Assembly (NCBI GenBank): GCA_001429555.1
Contig: LMSR01000015.1
Coordinates: forward strand, 210,491 to 274,490
Direction: 5' to 3'
DNA from: Nocardioides sp. Soil797
GTDB lineage: Bacteria > Actinomycetota > Actinomycetes > Propionibacteriales > Nocardioidaceae
Length of the DNA stretch: 64,000 nt
The notes beneath the pieces are model-generated. The model had not been told where the DNA came from. It did not search any database and saw nothing but the letters and a program-made list of their open reading frames with translations. Of this stretch, positions 1 to 8,893 are shown piece after piece. Position 1 is the first letter of the stretch, and each line of letters starts with the position of its first letter. A program made the translations under genes and the position numbers.

Positions 1-735
1 AGCCGATCGGTCTCGCAGGGCAACGCCGGTGACCTGGCACCACACGGAACCACCATCGTGTCGGCCACGTTCCCCGGCGGTGTGATCATGGCGGGCGACC
101 GCCGGGCCACGATGGGCAACATCATCGCGCAACGCGACATCCAGAAGGTGTTCCCGGCCGATGAGTTCAGCTGCGTCGGCATCGCCGGAGCGGCCGGTCT
201 CGCGGTGGAGATGGTGCGACTGTTCCAGACCGAGCTCGAGCACTACGAGAAGATCGAAGGAGTCACGCTGTCCATGGACGGCAAGGCCAACCGCCTCGCC
301 GCTCTGATCCGGGCAAACCTCGGCCTGGCCATGCAGGGACTCTCGGTCGTGCCGCTCTTCTCCGGCTACGACCTGGCCGCCGACCAGGGCCGCATCTTCT
401 CCTACGACGTGACCGGTGGTCGCTATGAGGAGACCGCCTTCCACTCGGTCGGCTCCGGATCGATGTTCGCCCGCGGTGCGCTGAAGAAGCTCTACCGCGA
501 GGACCTCACCGAGACCGAGTGCGTGACGGCGGTCGTGCAGGCCCTCTATGACGCCGCCGACGACGACTCGGCCACCGGCGGACCCGACGTGAGCCGGCGC
601 ATCTTCCCGATCGTGCAGGTGATCACGGCCGGCGGAGGCCGCCGCATGCCCGACGACGAGGTGGCCGCCATTGCCGACCAGGTCATCGCCGGGCGACTCC
701 AGCGCCCCGACGGCCCCGCTGCGGGCCTGGTCTGA
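1..735 (+). CDS. prcB: 20S proteasome beta subunit, 5' end cut by window edge
   Basis: Catalytic beta subunit of the bacterial 20S proteasome, which degrades pupylated proteins in the cytoplasm. The reading frame is open from base 1, so the start and most of the propeptide lie outside the window. The autocleavage point is visible: the codons before Thr read ...APHG, and the catalytic Thr1 is codon 49-51. Counting from it, Asp17 (GDRR) and Lys33 of the Ntn-hydrolase active site fall in their canonical places, and the SGS and [10 protein letters not shown] motifs follow. prcA lies 61 bp downstream on the same strand. pup and dop would be expected just upstream. Confidence 0.97.
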   Translation, partial: SRSVSQGNAGDLAPHGTTIVSATFPGGVIMAGDRRATMGNIIAQRDIQKVFPADEFSCVGIAGAAGLAVEMVRLFQTELEHYEKIEGVTLSMDGKANRLAALIRANLGLAMQGLSVVPLFSGYDLAADQGRIFSYDVTGGRYEETAFHSVGSGSMFARGALKKLYREDLTETECVTAVVQALYDAADDDSATGGPDVSRRIFPIVQVITAGGGRRMPDDEVAAIADQVIAGRLQRPDGPAAGLV

Positions 736-796
736 TCATCCGGTGATTCAGCCCAGTGAACCAGCCAGTGAGATCAAGACTTCCTGAGGAATCCAC

Positions 797-1756
797 ATGA
801 GCATGCCGTACTACGTCTCTCCCGAGCAGTTGATGAAGGACCGCGCGGACTTCGCGCGCAAGGGCATTGCCCGTGGTCGGTCGGTGGTCGTCGTCCAGTT
901 CGCCGACGGCGTCCTGTTCGTCTCGGAGAACCCGTCGCAGGCCCTGCACAAGGTCTCGGAGATCTATGACCGCATCGCCTTTGCCGCCGTCGGTCGCTAC
1001 AACGAGTTCGAGAACCTGCGCATCGCCGGCGTACGCCTGGCCGACATGCGTGGCTATGCCTACGACCGGCGCGACGTCACCGGCCGCGGACTGGCCAATG
1101 CCTACGCCCAGACCCTCGGCACGATCTTCTCCAGCGGGGGAGAGAAGCCCTACGAGGTCGAGATCTTCGTCGCCGAGATCGGTGACGAAGCCTCCGACGA
1201 CCAGATCTACCGCCTCACCTACGACGGCCAGGTCGCCGACGAGCACGGGTACGCCGTGATGGGCGGTGCCGCCGACCAGGTGGCTGCCCACCTCAAGGAG
1301 AACCACACCGAGGGTGCCTCACTCGACGACGCGATCAAGCTGGCCGTGGCCGCGTTGGGCCACTCCGACACCGGCGACCGGGTGATCCCGGCCGACGACC
1401 TCGAGGTCGCAGTGCTCGACCGCACCCGCACCCAGCCGCGCAAGTTCCGCCGCATCCGGCCCTCAGACCTCGAGGGCATCCTGGGCGATCGTGGCCCGGA
1501 GACCCCTGACGACCCGAGCTCCGAGGACGCCGAGGCCGGAGCCCCTCCGACCGTGCCGACGGGTCCGGACAACCCGCTCGACCCCACCGACACGGTCAGC
1601 GGAAGCACTCCTCCGCTCGAGGACCCCGTCACCGGCGAGCCGTCCTCAGGCTCGCCCCAGCCGAGCGAGCCGGTCTCCGAGCCGCCGACCGCACCCCCGG
1701 TCGCGCCGCCGCCGGTCGCACCCCCACCCGACGGTGAACCCCCGATCGCTCCCTGA
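797..1756 (+). CDS. prcA: 20S proteasome alpha subunit with long Pro/acidic tail
   Basis: Structural alpha ring subunit that gates entry to the proteasome core. The N-terminus [27 protein letters not shown] is the alpha-type gating segment. Residues 1-230 cover the usual fold, and mycobacterial PrcA is about 248 aa. Residues 231-319 are an extra tail rich in Pro, Asp, Glu and Ser, ending in repeated PPVAPPP. The tail looks disordered and could alter contacts at the ring surface; that is inference. An ATG preceded by gaggaatccac supports the start. It is probably cotranscribed with prcB. Confidence 0.97.
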   Translation: MSMPYYVSPEQLMKDRADFARKGIARGRSVVVVQFADGVLFVSENPSQALHKVSEIYDRIAFAAVGRYNEFENLRIAGVRLADMRGYAYDRRDVTGRGLANAYAQTLGTIFSSGGEKPYEVEIFVAEIGDEASDDQIYRLTYDGQVADEHGYAVMGGAADQVAAHLKENHTEGASLDDAIKLAVAALGHSDTGDRVIPADDLEVAVLDRTRTQPRKFRRIRPSDLEGILGDRGPETPDDPSSEDAEAGAPPTVPTGPDNPLDPTDTVSGSTPPLEDPVTGEPSSGSPQPSEPVSEPPTAPPVAPPPVAPPPDGEPPIAP

Positions 1757-1801
1757 TCCGCTCCGCGGTGAGGGCATCGCCCGATCTCCTGCCAGACCCC
1801 C

Positions 1802-1863
1802 GCAGTTACCGAACAGTCCGCAGGATTTCCGCGCGGAAAAGCTGCGGACTGTTCGGTAACTGC
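1802..1863. repeat. Large nested palindrome between prcA and pafA
   Basis: Two perfect 22-nt arms (1802-1823 and 1842-1863, gcagttaccgaacagtccgcag and its complement) enclose a second 14-nt palindrome, tttccgcgcggaaa (1826-1839). It lies 45 bp after prcA and 56 bp before the pafA -10 box. It has no T-tract, so it could be an intrinsic terminator or attenuator between prcBA and pafA, or a mobile palindromic repeat. No second copy was seen in this window. Confidence 0.85.
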
Positions 1864-1931
1864 CACGCTCTGGCGGGACTGGCATCCTCAACGTCCCACC
1901 CGTTTGCCCACGCTGTGACTAGTGTTGGGCC

Positions 1932-3293
1932 ATGGACCGCCGAATCTTCGGAATCGAGAACGAGTACGGCGTCACGTGCACGTTCCAGGGACAGCGCCGG
2001 CTGAGCCCCGACGAGGTGGCTCGCTACCTCTTCCGCAAGGTGGTGTCCTGGGGCCGCAGCAGCAACGTCTTCCTGCGCAACGGCGCTCGTCTCTATCTCG
2101 ACGTCGGCAGCCACCCTGAGTACGCCACCCCCGAGTGTGACGACATCATCGACCTGGTCACCCACGACAAGGCAGGGGAGCGGGTCCTCGAAGGGCTGCT
2201 CGTCGACGCCGAGCGCCGCCTGCACGACGAGGGCATCGCCGGCGACATCTACCTCTTCAAGAACAACACCGACTCGGCCGGCAACTCCTACGGCTGCCAC
2301 GAGAACTACCTCGTCGGGCGCGCCGGTGAGTTCAGTCGACTGGCCGACATCCTGATCCCGTTCCTGGTGACCCGCCAGATCGTGGTGGGGGCCGGCAAGG
2401 TCATCCAGACCCCGCGCGGGGCGTCGTACTCGGTGAGCCAGCGCGCCGAGCACATCTGGGAGGGCGTCTCGAGCGCCACCACCCGCAGCCGTCCGATCAT
2501 CAACACCCGCGACGAGCCCCACGCCGACGCCGAGAAGTACCGCCGGCTGCACGTCATCGTGGGTGACTCCAACATGAGCGAGACCACCACGATGCTCAAG
2601 GTGGCCAGCTGCGACCTCGTGCTGCGGATGATCGAGGAGGGCGTGGTGATGCGCGACCTCACCATGGAGAACCCGATCCGCGCGATCCGGGAGATCTCCC
2701 ACGACATGACCGGTCGCAAGAAGGTGCGGCTGGCGAACGGCCGCGAGGCGAGTGCGCTCGAGATCCAGCTCGAATACCTCACCCGGGCCCGCGACTTCGT
2801 CGACCGTCGGGAGATCCGCACCCCGGTGATCGACCAGGCACTCGACCTGTGGGAGCGCGGCCTGAAGGCCATCGAGTCCGGCGACCTCGGTCTCGTCGAC
2901 CGTGAGATCGACTGGGTGATCAAGTGGAAGCTCATCGATCGATACCGTGCCAAGCACGACCTGCCGCTCGGTTCGGCCCGGGTGGCGCAGCTCGATCTGG
3001 CATACCACGACATCCACCGCGGACGCGGCCTCTACTACCTCCTCGAGAAGCGCGGTGCGGTCGCGCGGGTCACCGACGACCTGCCGATCTTCCGGGCCAA
3101 GTCCGTGCCCCCGCAGAACACACGGGCTCGCCTGCGTGGTGACTTCATCAGGAAGGCACAGGAGCGGCGGCGCGACTTCACCGTCGACTGGGTGCACCTC
3201 AAGCTCAACGACCAGGCCCAACGCACCGTGCTCTGCAAGGACCCGTTCAAGGCCACCGACGAACGGGTCCAGCGACTCATCGACGGCATGTGA
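1932..3293 (+). CDS. pafA: Pup--protein ligase PafA
   Basis: Joins the C-terminal glutamate of Pup to target lysines using ATP, marking proteins for the proteasome. At 453 aa it matches the mycobacterial length. The carboxylate-amine-ligase-like signature IENEYGV is at residues 8-14 (Glu9, metal/ATP binding), and Asp57 in [17 protein letters not shown] is the catalytic base position. The start ATG is exactly 6 nt after TAGTGT (1920-1925), so this gene probably makes a leaderless transcript apart from prcBA. Confidence 0.97.
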   Translation: MDRRIFGIENEYGVTCTFQGQRRLSPDEVARYLFRKVVSWGRSSNVFLRNGARLYLDVGSHPEYATPECDDIIDLVTHDKAGERVLEGLLVDAERRLHDEGIAGDIYLFKNNTDSAGNSYGCHENYLVGRAGEFSRLADILIPFLVTRQIVVGAGKVIQTPRGASYSVSQRAEHIWEGVSSATTRSRPIINTRDEPHADAEKYRRLHVIVGDSNMSETTTMLKVASCDLVLRMIEEGVVMRDLTMENPIRAIREISHDMTGRKKVRLANGREASALEIQLEYLTRARDFVDRREIRTPVIDQALDLWERGLKAIESGDLGLVDREIDWVIKWKLIDRYRAKHDLPLGSARVAQLDLAYHDIHRGRGLYYLLEKRGAVARVTDDLPIFRAKSVPPQNTRARLRGDFIRKAQERRRDFTVDWVHLKLNDQAQRTVLCKDPFKATDERVQRLIDGM

Positions 3294-3365
3294 GCCTGCG
3301 CCGTGATCTCCGACTTGGGAGACATGCCCTAGGCTGTGCCGCGCTTGCCGAACTCCTAACCTGAG

Positions 3366-4313
3366 GTGAATCCTTTGCGTCGCGTCCTCGTACTCCTGGG
3401 CACCCTGCTCCTGTTGCTGACCGGTCTCTCCGCATGCGGTGACGACTCCGGCGAGGGCTCCGCACCCAAGGATTCCGGCAAGGTCTCCTTCGCCGGCAAG
3501 TTCGGCAAGAAGCCCGAGGTGACCTTCGACGGGGTGCTGTCCGTGTCGAAGTCCAAGGTCGACGTCCTCTCCGAGGGTGACGGCGCCACGGTCGAGGACG
3601 GCGACGCCGTCTTCGCCAACCTCTACATGGCCAACGGCTACACCGGTGAGGAGCTCTCCAGCACCTGGGACGAGAGCGGTCGGACCACCATGCTCGAGGT
3701 CTCCGACAACACCATCCCGGTGTTCAAGCAGGCGCTGGAAGGGCAGAAGGTCGGATCGCGCATCGCCGTGCAGGCCGCTCCGAAGGACGCCTTCGGCGAG
3801 CAGGGCAACGACGATCTCGCGATTGCCCCCGAGGACACGATCGTCCTCGTGATTGACGTCGTCGAGAAGATTCCCGACAGCATCAAGGCCGGCAAGGCCG
3901 TCTCGCCCCAGGGCGGTCCCAAGGTCGTCGAGAAGGACGGCACGGTCACCGGCCTGAAGTTCACCGGCAAGGCCGACAAGATCGACGAGCTCAAGACCGA
4001 GACCCTGGTCCGGGGCAAGGGCCCCAAGGCCAAGAACGGTGACACCCTGGTGGTGAAGTACCTCGGTCAGGTCAACGGCAAGAACAAGGTCTTCGACGAG
4101 AACTTCAGCGGCGACAGTCACTACCCGATCACCCTGGGCAGCGGTGGCTCCATCAAGGGTTGGGACCAGGGCCTGGTCGGCGTCAAGGCCGGCAGCCGGG
4201 TCCTCCTCCGGGTCCCCAGTGCCCTCGGGTACGCCGACAAGGGCAGTGGCAAGGACATCAAGCCGGGCGACGACCTGGTGTTCGTGATCGACGTCCTCGC
4301 GATCAACAACTGA
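3366..4313 (+). CDS. Tandem-FKBP peptidyl-prolyl isomerase lipoprotein
   Basis: Exported folding catalyst. A GTG start gives a lipoprotein signal with lipobox LSAC (lipidated Cys24), followed by a Gly/Asp/Ser linker. Two FKBP-like regions follow: about residues 75-175, divergent, ending VLVIDVVEKI; and about 215-315, canonical, with VKYLGQV, FDENFSG, IKGWDQGL, ALGYADKG and DDLVFVIDVL. Streptomyces also carries FKBP genes between pafA and pafB, so the position is conserved. Membrane anchoring suggests action on secreted proteins rather than on the proteasome. Confidence 0.93.
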   Translation: MNPLRRVLVLLGTLLLLLTGLSACGDDSGEGSAPKDSGKVSFAGKFGKKPEVTFDGVLSVSKSKVDVLSEGDGATVEDGDAVFANLYMANGYTGEELSSTWDESGRTTMLEVSDNTIPVFKQALEGQKVGSRIAVQAAPKDAFGEQGNDDLAIAPEDTIVLVIDVVEKIPDSIKAGKAVSPQGGPKVVEKDGTVTGLKFTGKADKIDELKTETLVRGKGPKAKNGDTLVVKYLGQVNGKNKVFDENFSGDSHYPITLGSGGSIKGWDQGLVGVKAGSRVLLRVPSALGYADKGSGKDIKPGDDLVFVIDVLAINN

Positions 4314-4362
4314 GCCATCCGGCAGAAGGAAGCGGTCACGGGAAGCGGCAAGGAGGCAGCAG

Positions 4363-5334
4363 ATGACCAAGAGTGAACGGCTGCTCAACCTGCTGATCCT
4401 GCTGCTCGTCCAGCGCCACCCGATCACCAAGGCGAAGATTCGCGCCACCGTGCCGCCGTACAAGGAGGCCAGTGACGAGGCCTTCGACCGGATGTTCGAG
4501 CGCGACAAGGACGAGCTGCGCGCCCTCGGCGTACCCGTGGAGCTCGCTGCGGTCGACAAGTTCTTCGACGACGAGACCGGCTACCGGGTCAACCCTGACA
4601 GCTTCGCGCTGCCCGGCATCAACCTCACCGCCGACGAAGCGGCCGTGATCGGCCTGGCCACGCGGGTCTGGCAACACGCCGGCCTGGCCGCCGCCACCAG
4701 CGACGCCCTGGCCAAGCTCAGTGCCGCCGGCGTCGAGGTCGACCGGAGCCGCCTGGACATCGCCGCCCCGGTGGTCGCGGTCTCCGACGCGAACTTCGAC
4801 ATCTTCTGGCAGTCCTCGCTCGACCGCACCCGCGTCACGTTCGACTACCAGCGCTCCGGCAGCCCCGCTCCGGCCACGCGTCGCCTCGAGCCGTGGGGCG
4901 TGGTCTCCTCCTCCGGACGCTGGTACGTCGTGGGGCGTGACGTCGATCGAGGGGAGCCGCGGCTGTTCCGCCTGTCCCGGATCCAGGGATCGGCGAAGCG
5001 CACCGGTCGCGGCGATGCCTTCGAGGTGCCGGAGGGCGTGAACCTTCGCGAGCTGACCGCCAGCCTGACGCCGGGGCCGGCCACTGAGACAGGCACGGTG
5101 CTGGCCCGCCCCGACACCGCCCACGCACTGCGGCGCAACGCGGTGCAGGTGGAGGCCGGCGTCGACGGACCCGGCGACACACCGTGGGACCGGATCACAG
5201 TGACCTTTGCCTCGACCCATGGCTTCGTCGACGAAGTGCTCGCCTTCGGGTCCGATGCCCTGGTCGAGTCGCCCCCCGAGGCCCGCGAGCTCGCCGTCTC
5301 ACGCCTGGGCAAGGTCAAGGGGGTCCGGTCATGA
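4363..5334 (+). CDS. pafB: WYL-domain DNA-damage regulator PafB
   Basis: First subunit of the PafBC heterodimer, which activates the LexA/RecA-independent DNA-damage response in actinobacteria. Residues 1-60 form a winged HTH (KSERLLNLLILLLVQRHPITKAKIR), followed by a WYL-type region about 145-225 (RLEPWGVVSSSGRWYVVGRD, RLFRLSRI) and a C-terminal WCX-like extension. An aaggaggcagcag RBS precedes the ATG. Its stop overlaps the pafC start (ATGA), so translation is coupled and the partners are made in equal amounts. Confidence 0.95.
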   Translation: MTKSERLLNLLILLLVQRHPITKAKIRATVPPYKEASDEAFDRMFERDKDELRALGVPVELAAVDKFFDDETGYRVNPDSFALPGINLTADEAAVIGLATRVWQHAGLAAATSDALAKLSAAGVEVDRSRLDIAAPVVAVSDANFDIFWQSSLDRTRVTFDYQRSGSPAPATRRLEPWGVVSSSGRWYVVGRDVDRGEPRLFRLSRIQGSAKRTGRGDAFEVPEGVNLRELTASLTPGPATETGTVLARPDTAHALRRNAVQVEAGVDGPGDTPWDRITVTFASTHGFVDEVLAFGSDALVESPPEARELAVSRLGKVKGVRS

Positions 5335-6314
5335 GCTCCGGAGCGAAGGAACAGGTCGGACGCCTGCTCGCCCTGGTGCCGCTGATCCGGCGCGAGGGCG
5401 ACATGCGCGTCGACACCGCCGCCGAACGACTCGGCGTTCCGGCCCAGCAGCTGGTCGACGACCTGCGAGTGCTGATCTACTGCGGCTGGCCCGGGTGGCT
5501 GCCCGGTGACCTGATCGAGGTCGATCTCGATGCCTTGGACGGCGAGAGCGTCATCCGCATCCACAACGCCGACTACCTCAGCGCCCCGCTCCGCCTCTCG
5601 GCTGCCGAGGCCTCCGCGATCACGGTCGCCCTGCGCACCCTGCGCGAATCAGCCGACGGCGACACCCTGGACAGTCTCGATCGGGCGCTTGCCAAGATCG
5701 AGGCGGTGGCCGAGGACGGCCGCACCACGCCCCGGGTCGACGTACACCTGCCTGCGAAGCAGCGCGAGACCACGGCGCTCAAAGCACGCCTGGCCGGTGC
5801 GGTGGCCGAGCGGCGACAGGTCGCCCTGACCTACTACGTGCCGGCACGCGACGAGCACACCGAGCGCACCGTAGACCCGATCGAGCTCGTCGAGTCGCAG
5901 GGCATGGCCTACCTGCAGGCCTGGTGCCACACCGCCGACAACCGGCGCCTGTTCCGATTCGACCGGATCGTGGCCGCCGAGGTGCTCGATGCCCCGGCGG
6001 ACCCACACCCGGACGTGGCACCCCTCGACCTGGCCGAGGGCCTCTTCCGGCCTGCCGAGGACTGTCCCGAGGTCACCCTGCGCCTGGCCCCCCAGGCCCG
6101 CTGGGTCGCCGAGTACTACCCGGTCGAGTCGGTCAAGGAACGCCGTGGAGACAAGCTCGACGTCGTGATGCGGGTGGCCGATCCACGGTGGCTCAACCGG
6201 CTCCTGCTTCGCCTGGCACCGTATGCCGAGGTGGTCGGCCCGCGGGAGTACGCCGACGCCTTCACAGCGGCCGCACAGGATGCCCTCAGCCTCTACCGTG
6301 GTGATGGCGCGTAG
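5331..6314 (+). CDS. pafC: WYL-domain DNA-damage regulator PafC
   Basis: Second PafBC subunit, 327 aa. It has an N-terminal HTH-like domain ([21 protein letters not shown]), a middle segment, then a WYL domain with [19 protein letters not shown] and RLFRFDRI, and a C-terminal WCX-like part. The start is the ATG inside the ATGA overlap with pafB; the longer in-frame extension upstream lies inside pafB. As in other actinobacteria, tatA follows directly. Confidence 0.95.
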   Translation: MSSGAKEQVGRLLALVPLIRREGDMRVDTAAERLGVPAQQLVDDLRVLIYCGWPGWLPGDLIEVDLDALDGESVIRIHNADYLSAPLRLSAAEASAITVALRTLRESADGDTLDSLDRALAKIEAVAEDGRTTPRVDVHLPAKQRETTALKARLAGAVAERRQVALTYYVPARDEHTERTVDPIELVESQGMAYLQAWCHTADNRRLFRFDRIVAAEVLDAPADPHPDVAPLDLAEGLFRPAEDCPEVTLRLAPQARWVAEYYPVESVKERRGDKLDVVMRVADPRWLNRLLLRLAPYAEVVGPREYADAFTAAAQDALSLYRGDGA

Positions 6315-6352
6315 GATGGACACCGACCCCCGCCCACGATCTAAGGACACCC

Positions 6353-6619
6353 ATGTTCAGCCGCATCGGCCCACTCGAGATCACGCTGATCCTGCTCATC
6401 GTCGTGCTCCTCTTCGGCGCCAAGAAGCTCCCCGAGCTTGCGCGGGGCACAGGTCGTGCGTTGCGCATCTTCAAGGCCGAGACCAAGGGCCTGATCGACG
6501 ACGATGACGACGAGTCCTCGAGCACGTCGACGAAGCCGGCCGGGGAGCTCAAGGCGCCTGACCACGCCTCCGACCCCGAGGCACTCAAGTCGGAGCACCG
6601 CCCCGACTCCGCCAACTGA
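6353..6619 (+). CDS. tatA: Twin-arginine translocase subunit TatA
   Basis: Pore-forming subunit of the Tat system, which exports folded proteins across the membrane. At 88 aa it has a short periplasmic N-terminus, one membrane helix ([21 protein letters not shown]) with the conserved [14 protein letters not shown] hinge, then an amphipathic helix and an acidic, Ser-rich tail. An aaggacaccc RBS precedes the ATG. tatC follows after 34 bp. Confidence 0.97.
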   Translation: MFSRIGPLEITLILLIVVLLFGAKKLPELARGTGRALRIFKAETKGLIDDDDDESSSTSTKPAGELKAPDHASDPEALKSEHRPDSAN

Positions 6620-6653
6620 GCCACCACCGAAGCCACCCCAGAGAAGCCCTGCT

Positions 6654-7493
6654 GTGTCGTTGGTCGGTCTCCTCGCGCTCTTCAGCACCAAGCCCCGAAA
6701 CGGGCTGACCGCAGACGGAAAGATGGCCTTGGCCGACCATCTGCGTGAGTTGCGGGCCAGGATCCTGCGGATCACCGTGGTCCTGGTCATCGCCATCACC
6801 ATTGCGCTGTTCTTCTTCGATCCGATCTTCCAGCTGATCCTCGGTCCCTACGACGACGCTCGGAAGTCGTTGGGCAGCGACGTCTCGACGACCGCCACCA
6901 TCAACGGGGCCGGCGGCCCGCTCATGCTGCACCTGAAGCTGTGCGGCGTCGCCGCCCTGGTGGCCACCAGCCCCTACTGGCTCTACCAGATCTGGGCCTT
7001 CATCCTGCCCGGGCTGCATGCCAACGAACGCAAGTGGTCGCGGGTCTTCGCGGCCATCGCCGGGCCCCTCTTCCTGGTCGGGGCCTGGATCGGCTACCTC
7101 ACCCTGCCCAAGGGCCTCGAGGTGCTGATCTCCTTCACACCGGCGGACCTGACCAACCTGATCGAGTTCAGCGACTACCTCACCTTCCTCACCCGCACCC
7201 TGCTGGTCTTCGGCATCGCCTTCGAGATCCCGGTCTTCGTGATCCTGTTGAACCTGGCCGGCATCGTGAAGGGCAAGGCGCTGGGCGACCACCGGCCGTG
7301 GATCATCATCGGCGTCTTCGTCTTCGCGGCCGTGGCCACGCCCTCGACGGACCCCTTCTCGATGCTCTTCCTGGCCGTTCCGATGGTCCTGCTCTTCGCC
7401 GTCTCCGAGGTAGTCTGCCGGGTCATGGACTCACGTCGCCGCAAGGCCGATCCGACGTACGGACTCAGCGACGACGAGAAGTCGGCGCTGTGA
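6654..7493 (+). CDS. tatC: Twin-arginine translocase subunit TatC
   Basis: Receptor subunit that recognises twin-arginine signal peptides. It has six membrane helices. Family signatures include ADHLRELRARI near the N-terminus, the FHPxE-like turn region, and PFSMLFLAVPMVLLFAVSE at the end. The chosen GTG start gives 279 aa. An ATG at 6723, just before the conserved LADHLREL, is an alternative. Its stop overlaps the next GTG start (GTGA), so the operon continues. Confidence 0.95.
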   Translation: MSLVGLLALFSTKPRNGLTADGKMALADHLRELRARILRITVVLVIAITIALFFFDPIFQLILGPYDDARKSLGSDVSTTATINGAGGPLMLHLKLCGVAALVATSPYWLYQIWAFILPGLHANERKWSRVFAAIAGPLFLVGAWIGYLTLPKGLEVLISFTPADLTNLIEFSDYLTFLTRTLLVFGIAFEIPVFVILLNLAGIVKGKALGDHRPWIIIGVFVFAAVATPSTDPFSMLFLAVPMVLLFAVSEVVCRVMDSRRRKADPTYGLSDDEKSAL

Positions 7494-7903
7494 GCCTGCC
7501 GCCCCTGCTCCAGGTCGATGCCTTCGATCTTCCTGAGTGGCTCGGCACGACCGAGGTGACCTGGCACTCCGATCGCGAGGCCCCGGCCACGCTCCACCAC
7601 CTGCACGGACGTCTCGTCTCCGACGAGGGTGAGCTCGCGTGCGACCTGCTGGCCGTCGACCAGGCGTTCCCGACGCCCGTGGCGGGCTCCGCGGACCGCA
7701 CCCTGGTGCACCAGGCCTGGCGCAACGGCCAGGTCATCCTCGCTGAGTACGACGGCCACCTGGCACTGGTCGTCCCAGGCACCGGATTCACCGCTGACCG
7801 CATCCTCGCCACGCTCGGCCGGCTCGCCAAGGCCGTCGGGGCCCGACCCGAGCAGTTCGTCGCGGCGCTGCGCGTCGGCGCCATCAACGACCACGGACAG
7901 TAG
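7490..7903 (+). CDS. Conserved protein of unknown function after tatC
   Basis: A 137-aa soluble protein with a GTG start overlapping the tatC stop. No signal peptide, membrane helix or catalytic motif is evident. The sequence is mixed alpha/beta and hydrophobic at LLAVDQAF and LALVVPGTGF. Its position in the tat operon, just before the lipid kinase, implies cotranscription but not function. I do not recognise the family. Confidence 0.8.
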   Translation: MSLPPLLQVDAFDLPEWLGTTEVTWHSDREAPATLHHLHGRLVSDEGELACDLLAVDQAFPTPVAGSADRTLVHQAWRNGQVILAEYDGHLALVVPGTGFTADRILATLGRLAKAVGARPEQFVAALRVGAINDHGQ

Positions 7904-8011
7904 GCACCGACGCACGTCCACCGGACCACGTGATGCCAACGCTGCCGTTCGGGATGCGGAGCGCCGCGAGCCCGACGATCTCCCTGGGCATGACTCGTCT
8001 AGTGTCGGAGC

Positions 8012-8893
8012 GTGCCCACCCGACCTCGCGAGACCACCCTCCTCGTCAACCCGGCCGCTGGCCGGGGCAGGGGTGCCCACTTCGCCGCCGTGGCCGCCCA
8101 TCGACTGCGCGACGCTGGGTTCGACGTCCGCATCCGCACGGGCAGGGATGGTGCCGAGGCCGAGGCGATCGCGCGCGAGACGGTGGCCGAGGGCGGCGAG
8201 CTGCTGGTCGCGTGCGGTGGTGACGGGTTGGTGCACCTGGCCGTCCAGGCTGTCGCCGGGACCGACGTGGCGCTGGGCGTCATCCCGGCCGGAACCGGCA
8301 ACGACGTGGCCCGCTACCTCGGCATCTCCCGCACCGATCCCGTGGCGGCAGCCGACACGATCGTGGCCTCCCGTCGCCGACGGATCGACCTGGCCCGCTC
8401 GGGGGAGCGCTACTTCGTCACAGTGCTCGCCGGCGGCTTCGACGCCCTGGTCAACGAACGTGCCAACACGATGCCCTGGCCACGCGGCCAGATGCGCTAC
8501 AACCTCGCCACCCTGGGCGAGCTGCGCACCTTCCGCCCGCTGCACTACACCCTCGACCTGGACGACGAGGTGCGCAGGGTCGAGGCGATGTTGGTCGCAG
8601 TCGGCAACGGCCCGTCGTTCGGCGGCGGCCTCCGGATCACCGAGGGCGCACTGCTCGACGACGGCCTGCTCGACGTCGTCATCATCAAGGCCATGTCGCG
8701 TCCCGGCCTGGTGCGCACCTACCCGAAGCTCTTCTCCGGCACCCACACCAGCCACCCGGCCTACGAGCACCACCGGGTCCGGCGGGTGACCGTGGCCACG
8801 CCCGGCATCGTCGCCTACGCCGACGGAGAACGTTTCGGGGCTCTTCCGCTGACCATCGAGTGCGCCCCTGCAGCCCTGGAGGTGCTGGCATGA
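8012..8893 (+). CDS. Diacylglycerol/lipid kinase (DAGK catalytic domain)
   Basis: ATP-dependent lipid kinase of the DgkB/YegS type, probably phosphorylating diacylglycerol or a related lipid at the membrane. The N-terminus has the LLVNPAAGRGRG nucleotide motif. VACGGDGLVHLA (GGDG) and IPAGTGNDVARYL are the diagnostic kinase motifs, followed by the C-terminal sandwich domain. The GTG start sits 6 nt after TAGTGT (8000-8005), a leaderless arrangement, so it can be transcribed apart from the tat genes. Its stop overlaps the helicase ATG. Confidence 0.93.
   Translation: MPTRPRETTLLVNPAAGRGRGAHFAAVAAHRLRDAGFDVRIRTGRDGAEAEAIARETVAEGGELLVACGGDGLVHLAVQAVAGTDVALGVIPAGTGNDVARYLGISRTDPVAAADTIVASRRRRIDLARSGERYFVTVLAGGFDALVNERANTMPWPRGQMRYNLATLGELRTFRPLHYTLDLDDEVRRVEAMLVAVGNGPSFGGGLRITEGALLDDGLLDVVIIKAMSRPGLVRTYPKLFSGTHTSHPAYEHHRVRRVTVATPGIVAYADGERFGALPLTIECAPAALEVLA

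Noticed and set aside
1806..4559. Very long antisense open frame (over 900 codons) across pafA and the FKBP gene
   Set aside because: It covers strongly supported genes on the other strand, has low-complexity Asp/Val/Leu composition typical of shadow frames in GC-rich DNA, and no recognisable motif.
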